64,000 bases of DNA from Heterotrichella gracilis (taxonomy: Eukaryota; Sar; Xanthophyceae; Tribonematales; Xanthonemataceae), in the NCBI GenBank assembly GCA_032358255.1, contig JAULBX010005553.1:186001-250000 (forward strand). Reading direction: 5' to 3'. Made by a program: the position numbers and the translations under genes. The notes beneath the pieces were generated by a model that was given only the letters and a program-made list of their open reading frames with translations, ran no database searches and had not been told where the DNA came from. Below are positions 34,763-45,619 of this stretch, piece after piece. The number at the start of each line of letters is the position of its first letter. The first letter of the stretch is position 1.

Positions 34763-35642
34763 TGCGAGTTGGTGAGTCGCTTCAATGTTAGGTGGAATGC
34801 ATGCATGCACTGCAGGGGTTGGGTTGCGAGCGACAACAGCCCGTGTGGAGCTACCCCTGTGGAATTGTTGAGAAACAGTGTTTACGAAACTGCCCTTGTC
34901 TCGTAAAGTTGTTGGGTGTTCAACCCCAGCTGTCTGCGTTCAACGCAACAGGTGGGTACGTCAACGAGGTTAGGGTACTTAAGCAGCCTTACTGCTTGAA
35001 ACCGTACTGGGCGAGAGGCACGTCGATGCCTTGCGTACATCCGATGCTATGATAGCATTGCTGCGAGCCAAGTGTGGCCAAGTGATGCATCCAGGCTTTT
35101 GTTTCGGCAGAAGAAGTTGCACAAAGACGCTATTGCAACCCGGAAATTCGGCATTCCCTGTATTTCCATCTCAGGGGTGTAAATTTTCGAGGGTAACGAG
35201 TGTTGCATTTCTAGGGCCTCGACACTGTTTGCCGCTGCGACATGATTTGGGTCCAGCAGACATACGTTCAAATGCACCATACCCAAATGCCTGGGAGGTA
35301 TCAAAATGTTCTCTATCCTAAAAATTGTATACTCGAGCGCCATCCCCCAAACCATACTATCCGAAACCCTGTCTTCACCTTCCATAAGCTCCCGGCCAGG
35401 GTAAACTACCCCACGAAAGACACACCTTACGGGACGACAGTGCCGCGATCCTGTGCATTGGAGGGGTTTCGAACACCCATCTCAACACCCACCGGAATAC
35501 AACCCTATCACATTGCACCAAAAATAACCCCAGCTGTGGCCTGGACCACCCGTTGCCCCTTCCCACCAGCTCTATAAACCCAACTCACTCAAAAGCCCTT
35601 AGCTTTAAAACCACACCGCTTGCCTCGGGAGCACACCCAATC
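34763..35642. promoter_or_regulatory. Shared divergent promoter region of FLVA and FLVB
   Basis: 880 bp separate the two start codons. A TATAAA box lies at 35573-35578 facing FLVB; no clear TATA was noticed facing FLVA. The head-to-head layout would allow coordinated, perhaps light-regulated, expression of the two partners. That regulation is inferred from layout, not seen. Confidence 0.65.
35573..35578 (+). promoter_or_regulatory. TATA box candidate for FLVB
   Basis: TATAAA in the context CAGCTCTATAAACCC, 65 bp upstream of the FLVB ATG. It implies a short 5' UTR of about 35-40 bases. Confidence 0.6.
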
Positions 35643-38600
35643 ATGGCCCTGGCTATGCACGGTACAGCCATGAGGCATCAAGCCCTGCCAGCTTCTACCC
35701 ACAGCAGGCCACCCCTGGCCACCCCACCCCATAGCAGGGTGGCGGTGCTCAGGGCCCTGCCGCGCCCCACCACCGCCCACAGGCGGCGGGTGGTGCCCTG
35801 CCAGGCTGTGGCAGCACCGGTGGGTCCCTTACACACCCTGCTGCATCTCTCCAGCTCCCTCATGGTATTCACATGTTGATTGCAGCAGCTTTCTCTTAAG
35901 GCACCTCATACACACATAGCATGCTTTTGACAACTAGGTTGCGCTTCTTGGTGTGTTGCGCCAGGTCTTGTATCCACTTGTGACCACCTTGGTGTGTGTG
36001 TATGGCTGGTGGGTGCACCGCACAAGGTATTTGCACACGCATGCACGGCAAGGCAAAACGAGATTGCATACAGGTGCACCGCAAAGGGTTCGGCTCACCG
36101 TATGTGGCGTACCATATATGGCATACAGGTGCAACATAGGGTATGGGTCGCAGCGCGCAACCATGTAGTATGCATTCCCTCCGGACCGCACCTCCTCTGG
36201 GCGCCAAGTGGCACTGGGCATGCGGTAGCGCAAGGACCACAGTGGGTCTGCACCACGTAGAATCTCATCACAGGTGTGCACCTCCTGCCCAGCAACGCAG
36301 CTCACGGCGACCTAGCAACCCTGTCCAACCCACACTCCAGGCAGTGTGTTAGGGTTTGTCTAGGGTTTTGCCATCCTCACATGCCCTTTGTGGTTCCCCC
36401 TGCAGGAGAAGGTGCAGGAGTCCTCTCTGTCCCCTATCCAGCTGTGGCAGGGGTCAAAGCGCCTGCAAACACAGGTACGCACTAGCCCCCTTAGCAGCGC
36501 TCTGGCCGCCTGGTGTCCTGCCTACATAGGTTGGGGCAGCAGGGTGGCCTCCTTCCTATATAGTATTGTTCCAAACCTACTTGTACATTTCTTCTGTTTC
36601 TATTCCTATTCTCATCTTGATGCCCCAACCCTGTCGCCCCCCTGCAACCCCATGGTTACTTACATATCGAGGGTACGAAGCACCATCGATAAATGGGTGC
36701 CCCTGTGCAGGTTGCCCCCGTGGCTGATGACACCATAACCATCCGCTCGCTGGACTGGGACAGGGACCGGTTTGACATCGAGTTTGGGTAAGGAGCCCGC
36801 TCTAGGCGCTGAGGTTCTCGGGAAGCATCACCATGCCCATTCACAGCGTTGGGAGCCAATAGCCGCTTTCCGCTTGTAACTGTCAAGTGTATTTATATTG
36901 CATGGTGGACCTGGGCCACTGCAAATGCGGTGCCCACCCTCTTGTGCCCACCCTCTTGTACCCAATTGCACCAACTGGCATATTGCTGCATTTTAGTATT
37001 CTTCATATTTGCACACTGTCAGAATCACTTGGTCATTATATTGGGGCATTTTTTCACATTTATTCAATGCCTAGTGCCCCGTGCCTGCACATATAAATGA
37101 CTAGCATCCACACACATCATGGGCCTGGCCAAAAGGTAATTCATGCCTCGCCAAAATGTAGTGTCGAAAAGGTGTTTCATGCTAGGGCACGAAAGCTTAA
37201 CCCCTAAGCAGGGTCATTTATTGCAGACCCTAGGCAGGGCAATGGCACAAGGCCATGCATCCTAGGCAAGAGTGTGAGGGCATTGCGCAGCAGCAATTGC
37301 TTCCGCACTCACATCCTAGGGTTTCCCACCCCACCGCACCCACCCTCCCCTGCAAGCACCAGAACGGCACTCCCTACAACTCCCTCCTCATTGTCGGGCT
37401 CAAGAAACCCTCATCCTAGGGTTCCCCTCCCCGTCGCACCCACCCACCGCACCCCTCCTGCAGGCTCCAGAACGGCACCACCTACAACTCCTTCCTCATC
37501 TTTGGCCTGGAGAAGACCGCCCTGGTTGATGCCAGCCACGAGAAGTTCCGGGGCCTGTACCTGGAGACACTCAAGGCGCAGCTGGAGGAGGCGGGCAGGG
37601 GGATTGACTACATAGTGGTCAGCCACACGGAGCCGGACCACAGCGGTGGGTGGTGGTGGGGATGTATTGTCTTGTGGGTAGCATATAAAACCTGACCACA
37701 ATCGTGGGTGGTGGAATTCAATGTGATTTAAAGCATGGAGCGTTATTGCAGCGGTGGGCGGTGGGGTGGGGGCTTGGTGGGGGTGGTGGGGATTCATCAC
37801 CTTGTAGGTATGCACTTGGACCCTGATCGCAGCATGAGTGGGGTAGGGACTGGTAGGGTGGTGGTGGGGATTGGATTTCATTTTGCTGGTCCATTACCCT
37901 GTATTCATCCCGTAGATGCAATTGTAAGTTGCTGTCTGTTATTATGGCCGTGTTGCTGAAATGCTCTCGGCCTCAACCCTAACTCGTTGTCCCTAGTACT
38001 GACCCTTGCCCACGACCCGCAGGCCTGGTGCCGGACGTCCTGGACATGTACCCCGATGCGGTGGTTGTTGGCTCCAAGGTGTGCCTGGCGTTCCTTCGGG
38101 GCCTCACCCACCGCCCCTCCAAGGAGCAGGTGGTCAAAGGGGGGGACAAGATTGACCTGGGCGGGGGCCACGTGCTGGAGTTTGTCATGGCGCCCAACCT
38201 GCACTGGCCGGACACCATGTTCAGCTTTGACCACGCCACAGGTAAGGGTTTTCGGGGGATAGTACTCGAAACCCTACACTTGCTGGCTGGACACCAATGG
38301 CCATTTTGGACCACTCCATTGGCAAAGATGATAGTGCATTTGGGCCCTTAAACCTTGTCAAAGTAGAAGCCAGATTTTAGCATTAACTTCAGTGCTAGTA
38401 AGTTTTGGTCATTCAAGTGCATTCCTGCTTAAAGCAGGCTCGTGCCTGTGGTGACCTTCCTATAAGGACTGTACACATCCTGCAATCCCCGCCTGAAGCC
38501 CTCATGCCCCTCTGCCCTGCAGGTGTGATGTTCACCTGCGACGCCTTTGGCATGCACTACTGCTCGGAGGAGCCCTACGACACAGACCTGCGCAGCATAG

Positions 38601-41600
38601 AGCCGCACTACAGGTGGGACACTAAACCCTAAACTTGCACCAACATACCCCTTAAACCCTACACTACTGGTCGGAGGATACAGGCAACGCAGACCTGCGC
38701 AGCAAGAACGGCATTGCAGCTGTGACCTCAACCCTCAACCTGCACAGCAGCCACGCACAGGCGCTTTAACCCAACCAGCACAATATCCTTCTCGTTGTTA
38801 GGTTTAACTCAATATCTCCAGTTGAGTACATTTCTAATTACTGCAAGCGCACCTGCAGTTTTGCTACAAGTACCTGTAACTATCTGTGATGATTCTTTGG
38901 GTTCTATCACGATTCATCTGATGTAAGTGCCGTTGCTCCTGCAGGTTCTACTACGACTGCCTGATGCGCCCCAACTCGCGCAGCGTGACCACCGCCATCC
39001 GCAAGGTGAAGGGCCTCAACTACACAACCATTGCAAACGGGCATGGGCCGCTGCTGAGATACAACATACCGGAGCTGGTGGGCAAGTGCGTGCGATAAAA
39101 CCCTAAACATAACCCTAGTGGAATACTGAATCATCAGTATAGAAACTTTACTTGGGGGAGAGTGCCGCTGCGCACTCGCAACAACCTTCCCAGGGCTCAG
39201 ATGGTGCGCTGGAACTCGAGTTGATCTCAAGCCAAACACCTCCCCATTTCCAGGTATAAATTATGGAGTGATGTGGTTAAAAGCCACTACTTACCCTTTA
39301 CCCCCCTCTTAATCTGCCCTCCAGGTACCAGTCCTGGAGCGAGTCCATCCAGAAGGCACCCGCCTCGGTTGCCATCCTCTACTCCAGCGACTACGGCTAC
39401 AGTGATCGGCTGAGCCAAACCCTGGCCAAGGGTATCACCAAGACGGGGGTGGCCACGGAAATGGTGGACATCTTGAGCGTGGACCCCCAGGAGCTGGTGA
39501 GTCTTAATTCTCAGTGCTGTTGCAAGTGACAGATGCATAGTATTGATGGTTGAAAGGGGTCGCCAATGTTGCATTGACAGGCATAAAGACTGTCACGAGT
39601 CGACAGTATGTGTGCTGTTGCAATGACAGACAAAGTGTTGGTTGCTGGTTTGACGGACATCTCTTCTTTGGGTGCAGGTTGAGATCCTTGGTCGCAACGT
39701 GGGTGTGGTGCTCATGGCCTTCCCCCACAGCAGCAGCGAGGCGCAGGCAGGCATGTCAACGCTGCTGTCGGCAATCAAGCCAAAGTCAAAGGTGCGCAGC
39801 TTAGGGTTTAGGGTTTTGCCAAGTGTGTGGGGCTGTGGGCAGGGCGCTTGACCACGGTGGGTTTCGGGGAGGACACTAGCCTTGTTGTATTTGGAGGCTT
39901 TGATACACAGTGATCTTTGTTACCGTTTAGCAAACACCTGAAAATGCTGGAATATCATAATTGAATAATGATTATAAATGATGGTTAGTGGGATATTAGC
40001 AGTGTACTGGTACTGTTTTGCGGGGTCTTAAGGTCCTTCCCTGTGCAGGTCATCATTGCCGAGAGCTACGGTGGTGACGACGAGCCTGTGGACATCCTGC
40101 GTATGGCGCTGGTCAGCCGCGGGATTGAGCCAGAGGGCGAGGCGCTGCGGGTGAAGGAGATTCCAACAGAGGCAACCTACCAGGTGGGGGGAGGGGAGGG
40201 GCTGTGTGCTTGTGCGCTGGGAGAGTAGCCACTGTTGATGGGGGCAGTGAAGGTGGAGGGCTGGTTGTGGGTACAAGGAGAGAGCGTCCCTCCATCCACC
40301 ATTCTATACTTCCTGTTCTGATGGTTAATGCAGCCCTCTGGGCCACGCATGTTACTGGTGAGAGCATGCATGCCGATCTTCATCAATCCCGCAAACCCCC
40401 ACTCCCATCCCTCCATCCCAGGGCTACGAGGAGGCAGGCACTGATCTTGCGCAGGCCCTGGTGGCCAAGGACACGGTGGCGGCCAAGAAGGCGGCCATGC
40501 CCGCAGACATCGCCAAGGCGCTTGCGCGCATCAGCAGCGGGCTGTACGTGGTCACTGCCGCGCACACGGACGCAAGGAGCGCCATGATTGCCAGCTGGGT
40601 GGCGCAGGTAGGGGGCGGGGAGGTTGGTAGCTGATGGTGGGTGCATGCCCCTTGGCGCAGAGGCCTTGTGACCCATGCAGCAACATGCGGGCCATGTGTT
40701 ACCTGTTTGTGGAAATCCCCGGGTGTTAAAATAATGCAAACGGGTGCAGCCGCAAGGTTTTGACAGCCACACAGGGTGACTCCATACCTTCTGACATGCC
40801 CACCTTGCACCAATGGGCGTGACATGTTCCCTCCCCCCCCACAGGCCTCCTTCGAACCCCCTGGCCTCACCATCGCAGTGGCCAAAGACCGTGCCATTGA
40901 GTCGCTCATGCAGGTGAGCGGAGCCCCAACATTAGCTGGGGTTTAAAGGATCATATTGTGTGGTGGGCCAGCTTGCCTATTTGTGGAGACCTGCCTATGT
41001 TTCCTCGCTCAGCTCTGTCCTGGGTTGGCAGTGCTCGTACGCAAGATGCATTTCCCCCTTCCAAGAATTCTTGGTGATGATGACATGTTGCACAAATGAT
41101 GTGCATGGTACCAAGCGACCCCCTCCCCGCGCAGGTTGGGGACTCCTTTGTGCTCAACATTGCGTACAAGATTTCTTGCTTCCTTGCTTTATCGCTTTAC
41201 TAACTCCACCCTCACCCGCGCAGGTTGGGGACTCCTTTGTGCTCAACTGCCTGGGCGAGAACGATTACGGCGGCGTGATGAAGCACTTCCTGCAGCGCTT
41301 CCCTGCGGGCGCGGACCGCTTCGAGGGCATCGAGTGGTTCCCCTCGCCCGGCAATGGCAGCCCCGTGCTGCGCGCCTCCATCGCCTACATGGAGTGCAAG
41401 GTGCTGTCGCGCATGGAGACGCCGGACCACTGGATCACCTACTGCGAGGTGCAGGTGCGTGTGTGGAGGGTTCAGGGTTTAGGTTTAAGGGTTTGATGTG
41501 CACCAGGACACTGGCTTGCGTACTGCGAGGTGCAGGTTCGTGCGTGCAGAGTTTAGGGTTTAGTTCCCAGCGTCTAGGGTCTCATGGCATGCGTGTACAT

Positions 41601-41806
41601 GGCAGCAGCCTGGGCTGTGCATGCTTTAGCGCCTGACCTCCCCCTTTGGAGATACTGTTTATCATTGTAATTGGATCTGCATCTGTACATACAAGTCTCA
41701 CCTGGGGCATTCCTTTCATTGGCCCCCACATGTGCAGGACGGGAACGTGGCGGACGCCACCAGCAAGACTGCGGTGCACAGGCGCAAGGTGGCAAACTAC
41801 TACTGA
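35643..41806 (+). CDS. FLVB: Flavodiiron protein B (FLVB/Flv3-type), plastid
   Basis: Fourteen exons, 643 aa: 35643-35819, 36406-36474, 36711-36787, 37464-37645, 38023-38241, 38523-38613, 38945-39085, 39325-39496, 39678-39791, 40049-40183, 40422-40607, 40845-40913, 41224-41454, 41738-41806. It is the partner of FLVA in reducing O2 to water with electrons from photosystem I. The first 59 residues (Ala/Arg/Ser/Pro-rich, with RRRVVPCQAV) look like a chloroplast transit peptide. All diiron ligands are present: H162, E164, D166, H167 (HTEPDH), H229 (NLHWPD), D248 (CDAFGMHYC) and H305 (NGHG). The flavodoxin domain follows (SSDYGYSDRLSQTLAKGI, about 339). The flavin reductase domain contains IASWVAQASFEPPGLTIAVAK and ends HRRKVANYY. 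Six of its introns or intron edges carry decayed copies of adjacent exon sequence. Confidence 0.96.
37314..37416 (+). repeat. Tandem duplication of FLVB exon 4 5' edge (pseudo-exon)
   Basis: About 105 bp repeated immediately downstream at 37416-37520. Each unit starts CCTAGGGTTYCCC, runs through a C-rich acceptor tract and enters CCAGAACGGCACYNCCTACAACTCC. In the upstream copy the acceptor reads TGCAAG and the frame decays, so only the downstream copy is used as exon 4. Confidence 0.92.
37688..37870 (+). repeat. Echoes of the exon 4 donor edge in FLVB intron 4
   Basis: CCTGACCACAATCGTGGGTGGTGG (about 37691) and TGGACCCTGATCGCAGCATG (about 37816) are decayed copies of the exon end CCGGACCACAGCGGTGGGTGGTGGTGGGG. 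Each is followed by the same G/T-rich intron start. Confidence 0.75.
38281..38327 (+). repeat. Echo of the exon 5 end in FLVB intron 5
   Basis: TGGCTGGACACCAATGGCCA and the following TTTTGGACCACTCCATTGGC mirror the exon end at 38211-38243 (CACTGGCCGGACACCATGTT, then CAGCTTTGACCACGCCACAGG), about 70 bp away. Confidence 0.8.
38661..38705 (+). repeat. Echo of exon 6 in FLVB intron 6
   Basis: ACACTACTGGTCGGAGGATA followed by CAGGCAACGCAGACCTGCGC repeats exon 6 at 38556-38595, which reads CACTACTGCTCGGAGGAGCC and then CTACGACACAGACCTGCGCA. A CTTAAACCCTACA telomere-like motif directly precedes it. Confidence 0.88.
41120..41158 (+). repeat. Echo of exon 13 acceptor and start in FLVB intron 12
   Basis: CCCGCGCAGGTTGGGGACTC followed by CTTTGTGCTCAAC is repeated identically at the real exon start (41214-41246), 91 bp downstream. 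The echo keeps a functional-looking acceptor, so it could act as a decoy or alternative splice site. Its continuation ATTGCGTACAAG diverges from the exon. Confidence 0.93.
41501..41540 (+). repeat. Echo of the exon 13 end in FLVB intron 13
   Basis: ACTGGCTTGCGTACTGCGAG and GTGCAGGTTCGTGCGTG repeat the exon end ACTGGATCACCTACTGCGAG with its donor GTGCAGGTGCGTGTGTG (41430-41465). GGTTCAGGGTTTAGG lies between the copies, and AGTTTAGGGTTTAG follows. Confidence 0.9.
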
Positions 41807-43349
41807 GCTACAGGGGAGGTCACGCGCAACAGCTGCCTCAAGATTATCTGAAGTGAGCATGCCGTGGCGAGTGCATGGTTTTCTTTGGGCAAAGGGGGCA
41901 GGTTATTACGACACATTATTATCATGGGAGATTTAATTTGGGTACATTGCGATTTCTATGCTGACGTTGGAGGGTGGTGATGGGCAATAAGTGGGAGATA
42001 AGAGAACATGGAAAGTGACAGTATCTGGCAAACCCATGGGTCCATGAGGGATGGGAAACCAGGGCAGCAGGCTTACATTGCCTTTTGGTAACACGACGGT
42101 CCAACCCACTGGTTGCGGTCAAGGGCATGTTGCACTGAAGCACTTGCTGAGCAGACGTGGAACAAGGTGCTGCCAGTTGACACTACAGCTTGGTTGACTT
42201 GGTGGACTACACACATGCAGTACCAAGTGTTATTGTGAATGTGAGGGCCTGTATTATTGAAGCATGGGCCAGGCCCGTTACAGTGCCATGGCCTAGTAGC
42301 GCACTGGTACCTATGGGTAGGCTTGGAATAAAGCCGGGGTTTGGCTTGAAGGCTTTAATTTGTAACAAGTCCTTGCAGTTGCACAGTTGCTGTGCTGTGA
42401 GACATATGTGTGGCCATTGTATCATAATTCCCGAGTACTTCCTGAGTACTTGCCACCAGCTGCCTAGTAGGGCTGCACTTGGAGTCCGGCTGACAGTTTA
42501 ATGATTTATTTTTGGCCATTTTGAAGCTGGGGAGTGTCTTGATTGATGACCGAAAGGCCAAGTCCAACACGGTGCCAGGACTACCAAGCATAAATGTTCA
42601 GTTGAAGGCGTTCCAATTAACTTATCCAATAAGCGGCTGTTGCCTGGCCTGCACACAGTGTTCTTCAACTTTGCTCATGGTTTGCTGCCGTGTGCGTTTT
42701 CCTTCTTTCTTCCCGGGTCCCTGTGCGTGAACAGCCCCACCAGTGCAGGTTGAAAGACTGTCAGGCTACAGTGCAAGTTGAGTGACTCTGGTGGTGAGCA
42801 AACCCATAAAGAGTGCGTGGTGGCGAGATGGGATGCACAGTCAGCTTCAGTGGCAACTGAACTGCATCTGTGACAAGACCACCTGCTCATCGCATGCGAT
42901 GATAGACCGCACAGTGTTAAATATTGGTTTCCAATACCACACCAAAACACGTTGGTGCTGCAACAGCCACTTGCCTGGCATCAAGGATTTGCGTTCACAT
43001 CCTGAAAGGCCTACAACGATAGGAGTAGGAAGTCATGGTGGGGTCATTTGCTTTGCGGAGGAAACTGCACACCGCACTGTGCAAGGCGGCCTGTTATTCA
43101 CTGTGTATGGTGTCTGATTGAGTTTGCAAGGTACTGGCCTGGGTGGGCAAAGGTAGGGACCAGGAACCCAAATAGGCAGTCACAAAGGAAGCTGTGGAAA
43201 AATATGAAGGACCATACGCCTAACCTACAACGCTGCTGCTTGACTGTCAAGGCTGCACACAACAAGCGCGTGTGAAACCAACTGGGCACAGGAGAAAAGC
43301 ATGCTCTCTCCTCTATTGTGAAAGACAACCCCGGTACTGCTAACGCTGA
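41807..43349. other. Convergent intergenic region after FLVB
   Basis: The shared 3' flank of FLVB (+) and the phosphatase gene (-). TGTAA at 42361-42365 is a possible FLVB poly(A) signal, about 555 bases past the stop. No supported gene is seen. Confidence 0.5.
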
Positions 43350-44348
43350 CTAGCATGGTGGTGCCTGATGCTGCACTGGCTGCTGCGGTTGCTGGGCCTC
43401 CTGCTGCACCGACGCCCGCTTCAGCTGCCCCGTTTGCAGCTTGGCAACAAAGGTGCCCAAGTGGTCCCGCACGTCATCACACTTCTCAATGGCCAGCAGC
43501 ACCGTCATGCAGTCCAACAGCTCCTGGTCCTCCATGTCATCGATGAAGGTGCCAATGGGGACGGCGTTCTCCGGCTGGAAGACATAGGAGTGGGGGGAGT
43601 TGTCCACGATTATGGTGTGCCGCAGGTCCCTCCCCAGACAGCTCAGGTCCTTGACATAGTTGCCCTCATAGGGATAGCAAGCCTCCCTGAAAAGCCTCCA
43701 TCTGACCACGTTGGACTTGTCCAGTAGGTCCAGCAGAGGGTCTGCATACTTGCTGAGACTGGCTGTGAACACCACCACCTCAAACCGGGAGCCCACCGTC
43801 TGCATGAAGTGGTCCAGCCACGGCCGCTTGAGCACGAACACGTCCACCACCTTGCCCTCGATCTCCACAGGGATGATGTAGTCGGGGTTGGGGATGGGCT
43901 TGAAGGAGGAGTGGACCAGCGTTTCGTCCAGGTCCAGCACCAGCGTCTTCTTGCCCACGTCCTCTGGGGACCGGGCACCCAGCACAGCCTCCCCATTGAA
44001 CCTGGGCGCTGGGTGGATCGGGGGAGGCCGTATCGTGGTGGCGTCCGTCTCGCTGCTGCGGAAGTACTGCTCTGATGCTGAGGGAGCCAGGCAGCAGAAG
44101 AGCCATCGCACTTTTTGTTTCCATGAGAGCTTGGGTTCCACCTTCACATCGTCCTCCGCTACCTGGGCACCATAGGCGAAGCCCTTGTTGTCCCGGGTGT
44201 TGACTTGTGTGATGACGCTCTCGATACGGACTGCTGTGGTGGGGACTGCTGCGCTTGAGTCGGGGTCTTCTGTGCTGTCTGTCTGCTGGGTGTTGGTCAA
44301 CTGCAGCAGCCTGGATGAAGTATCGCTGGTCTTGTCCGCCCTCCTCAT
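43350..44348 (-). CDS. SCP/CTDSP-like FCP1-domain phosphatase, intronless
   Basis: An uninterrupted frame of 332 aa starting at ATG 44348. It belongs to the HAD-type phosphatases that dephosphorylate the RNA polymerase II CTD or similar phosphoserine substrates. The catalytic signature DLDETLVHSSF (D139, D141) is followed by VEIEGKVVDVFVLKRPWLDHF, EVVVFTASLSKYADPLLDLLD and IIVDNSPHSYVFQPENAVPI, in the order typical of small CTD phosphatases. The N-terminal segment WLFCCLAPSASEQYF resembles the Cys-containing membrane-anchoring region of CTDSP proteins. The C-terminus is Gln/Pro-rich and unstructured. Absence of introns contrasts with all neighbours and suggests a retrogene or complete intron loss. 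It is divergent from the gene at 44952. Confidence 0.95.
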   Translation of the reverse strand: MRRADKTSDTSSRLLQLTNTQQTDSTEDPDSSAAVPTTAVRIESVITQVNTRDNKGFAYGAQVAEDDVKVEPKLSWKQKVRWLFCCLAPSASEQYFRSSETDATTIRPPPIHPAPRFNGEAVLGARSPEDVGKKTLVLDLDETLVHSSFKPIPNPDYIIPVEIEGKVVDVFVLKRPWLDHFMQTVGSRFEVVVFTASLSKYADPLLDLLDKSNVVRWRLFREACYPYEGNYVKDLSCLGRDLRHTIIVDNSPHSYVFQPENAVPIGTFIDDMEDQELLDCMTVLLAIEKCDDVRDHLGTFVAKLQTGQLKRASVQQEAQQPQQPVQHQAPPC

Positions 44349-44951
44349 TGTCGAACCCCCAACAGGTTGCCAGCTGCTGCTTAGGGCTGCATATGGCTCA
44401 AGGGTGGGGCAAAACGCTAATCACATCGCTGCGCAAAAGAAAACGAGGCGCTATCGCAAAGAAACCGCAAACAGGTGGCGTGTGGCAGTAGCACCAACAA
44501 CGCGCGGAGGTAGCACAAACGAGTGCCCACTTGCCCAGTTGATACTCAGTCAAGCGCAAGCAATCAGGGGGGATCGGATAAACGCCTCGAGGATCTACGG
44601 ACTTCACTTGCTGCTGGATTGAAACAAGCTGGTGCCATCATCAGACATAAAAGGCACTCGAAACCACAATAAAAGGCTCTTTGCCTTTTTTGGTAGCCAG
44701 GTGTGTTGTATGGGAAGAGAACGGGACAATGCATGGATATAATATGTTGGCGGGAAAACCTGGTCACTGAGTTTGAAACGTGTCTTTGAAAGAATAGCAT
44801 ACACCTCTGGCATAGGCCATGGCGTGGACTGCAACAGCTGCTGTTCACCCCTGCCAAACGATTTGCGGTGGTCTGTACTCGCAGTCTCACAGCCAGTGAC
44901 ATCGATTGTGTGAAAGGTGGTTGAAAATCCAAACTTCGTGACAAATGCAGT
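44349..44951. promoter_or_regulatory. Divergent intergenic region upstream of the phosphatase
   Basis: 603 bp between the start codons of the phosphatase (-) and the small basic protein (+). No clear TATA or repeat element was noticed. Confidence 0.4.
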
Positions 44952-45617
44952 ATGCGCATAGGTGGTCGAGTTCAATCTAAAAAGGCAGCCCTAACCCCTC
45001 AAACCTGTGACACTGCTGCTGTCGAGACGGTGCAAAAGGGGAAAGTCTCAAAAGAACCACCTGAAGTTACACCCGAAGCAGAGGAGGAAGTCGTCTCGAG
45101 CCGTGCTGTTCGAGGGCGCCAAAAAAGACAGCAAAGGTTGGAGACGTTGCAGATGCATTGCTAAACCAGCACCACTGAACCATTGTGCTAGTAACCAAGA
45201 GACCATCATCTTACTGCAGAGTGCACTTTGGGCCTGGCCCACTCCACTGTGGCACCAAGGACGGCCATCCAAATCATGAGGGGCAGACTGCTGTGAAGAA
45301 ACGAGAGCTTGACCACGATTGGCCCTTTCACATCACCAGCAAAAGTGTCAGTGACCTAGAAAAGGAGCTAGGAGACGGTCCTGAGTACCAGCCTTCACTG
45401 ACTCGATTGAAGAGAAGGTACGTTGGGTACACCCCACAGTATTGGCGCTGCTACCATACCACTGTCATACAGACTGTATCTGGCGTATGCCATTGGTTTT
45501 CTGTTGCAAACCTTCTGTTGCTCCTTTATGTCCAGGAGTGACTCTTTGAAAAAAGCAAGGCAGAACAGTCCGAACAAGACGATAGCCAAGAACCGCTCCA
45601 AAACCACGAAAAAGTAG
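44952..45617 (+). CDS. Small basic protein of unknown function
   Basis: Three-exon model, 154 aa: 44952-45136, 45220-45417, 45536-45617. All joints have good GT-AG sites and matching phase 2, which supports the model although no family was recognised. The start is MRIGGRVQSKKAAL. An acidic stretch EVTPEAEEEVV is followed by the basic run RGRQKRQQR. The middle contains SKSVSDLEKELGDGPEY, and the C-terminus is strongly basic (RLKRRSDSLKKARQNSPNKT followed by IAKNRSKTTKK), as in many small nucleolar or chromatin proteins. That location is an inference. Its stop codon ends two bases before the ATG of the next gene on the same strand, so the two may share one transcript. Confidence 0.5.
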
Positions 45618-45619
45618 CC

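Noticed and set aside
37351-37407. An additional FLVB exon
   Set aside because: Its acceptor AG is displaced, its frame does not join the neighbours and the same residues are encoded by exon 4 just downstream.
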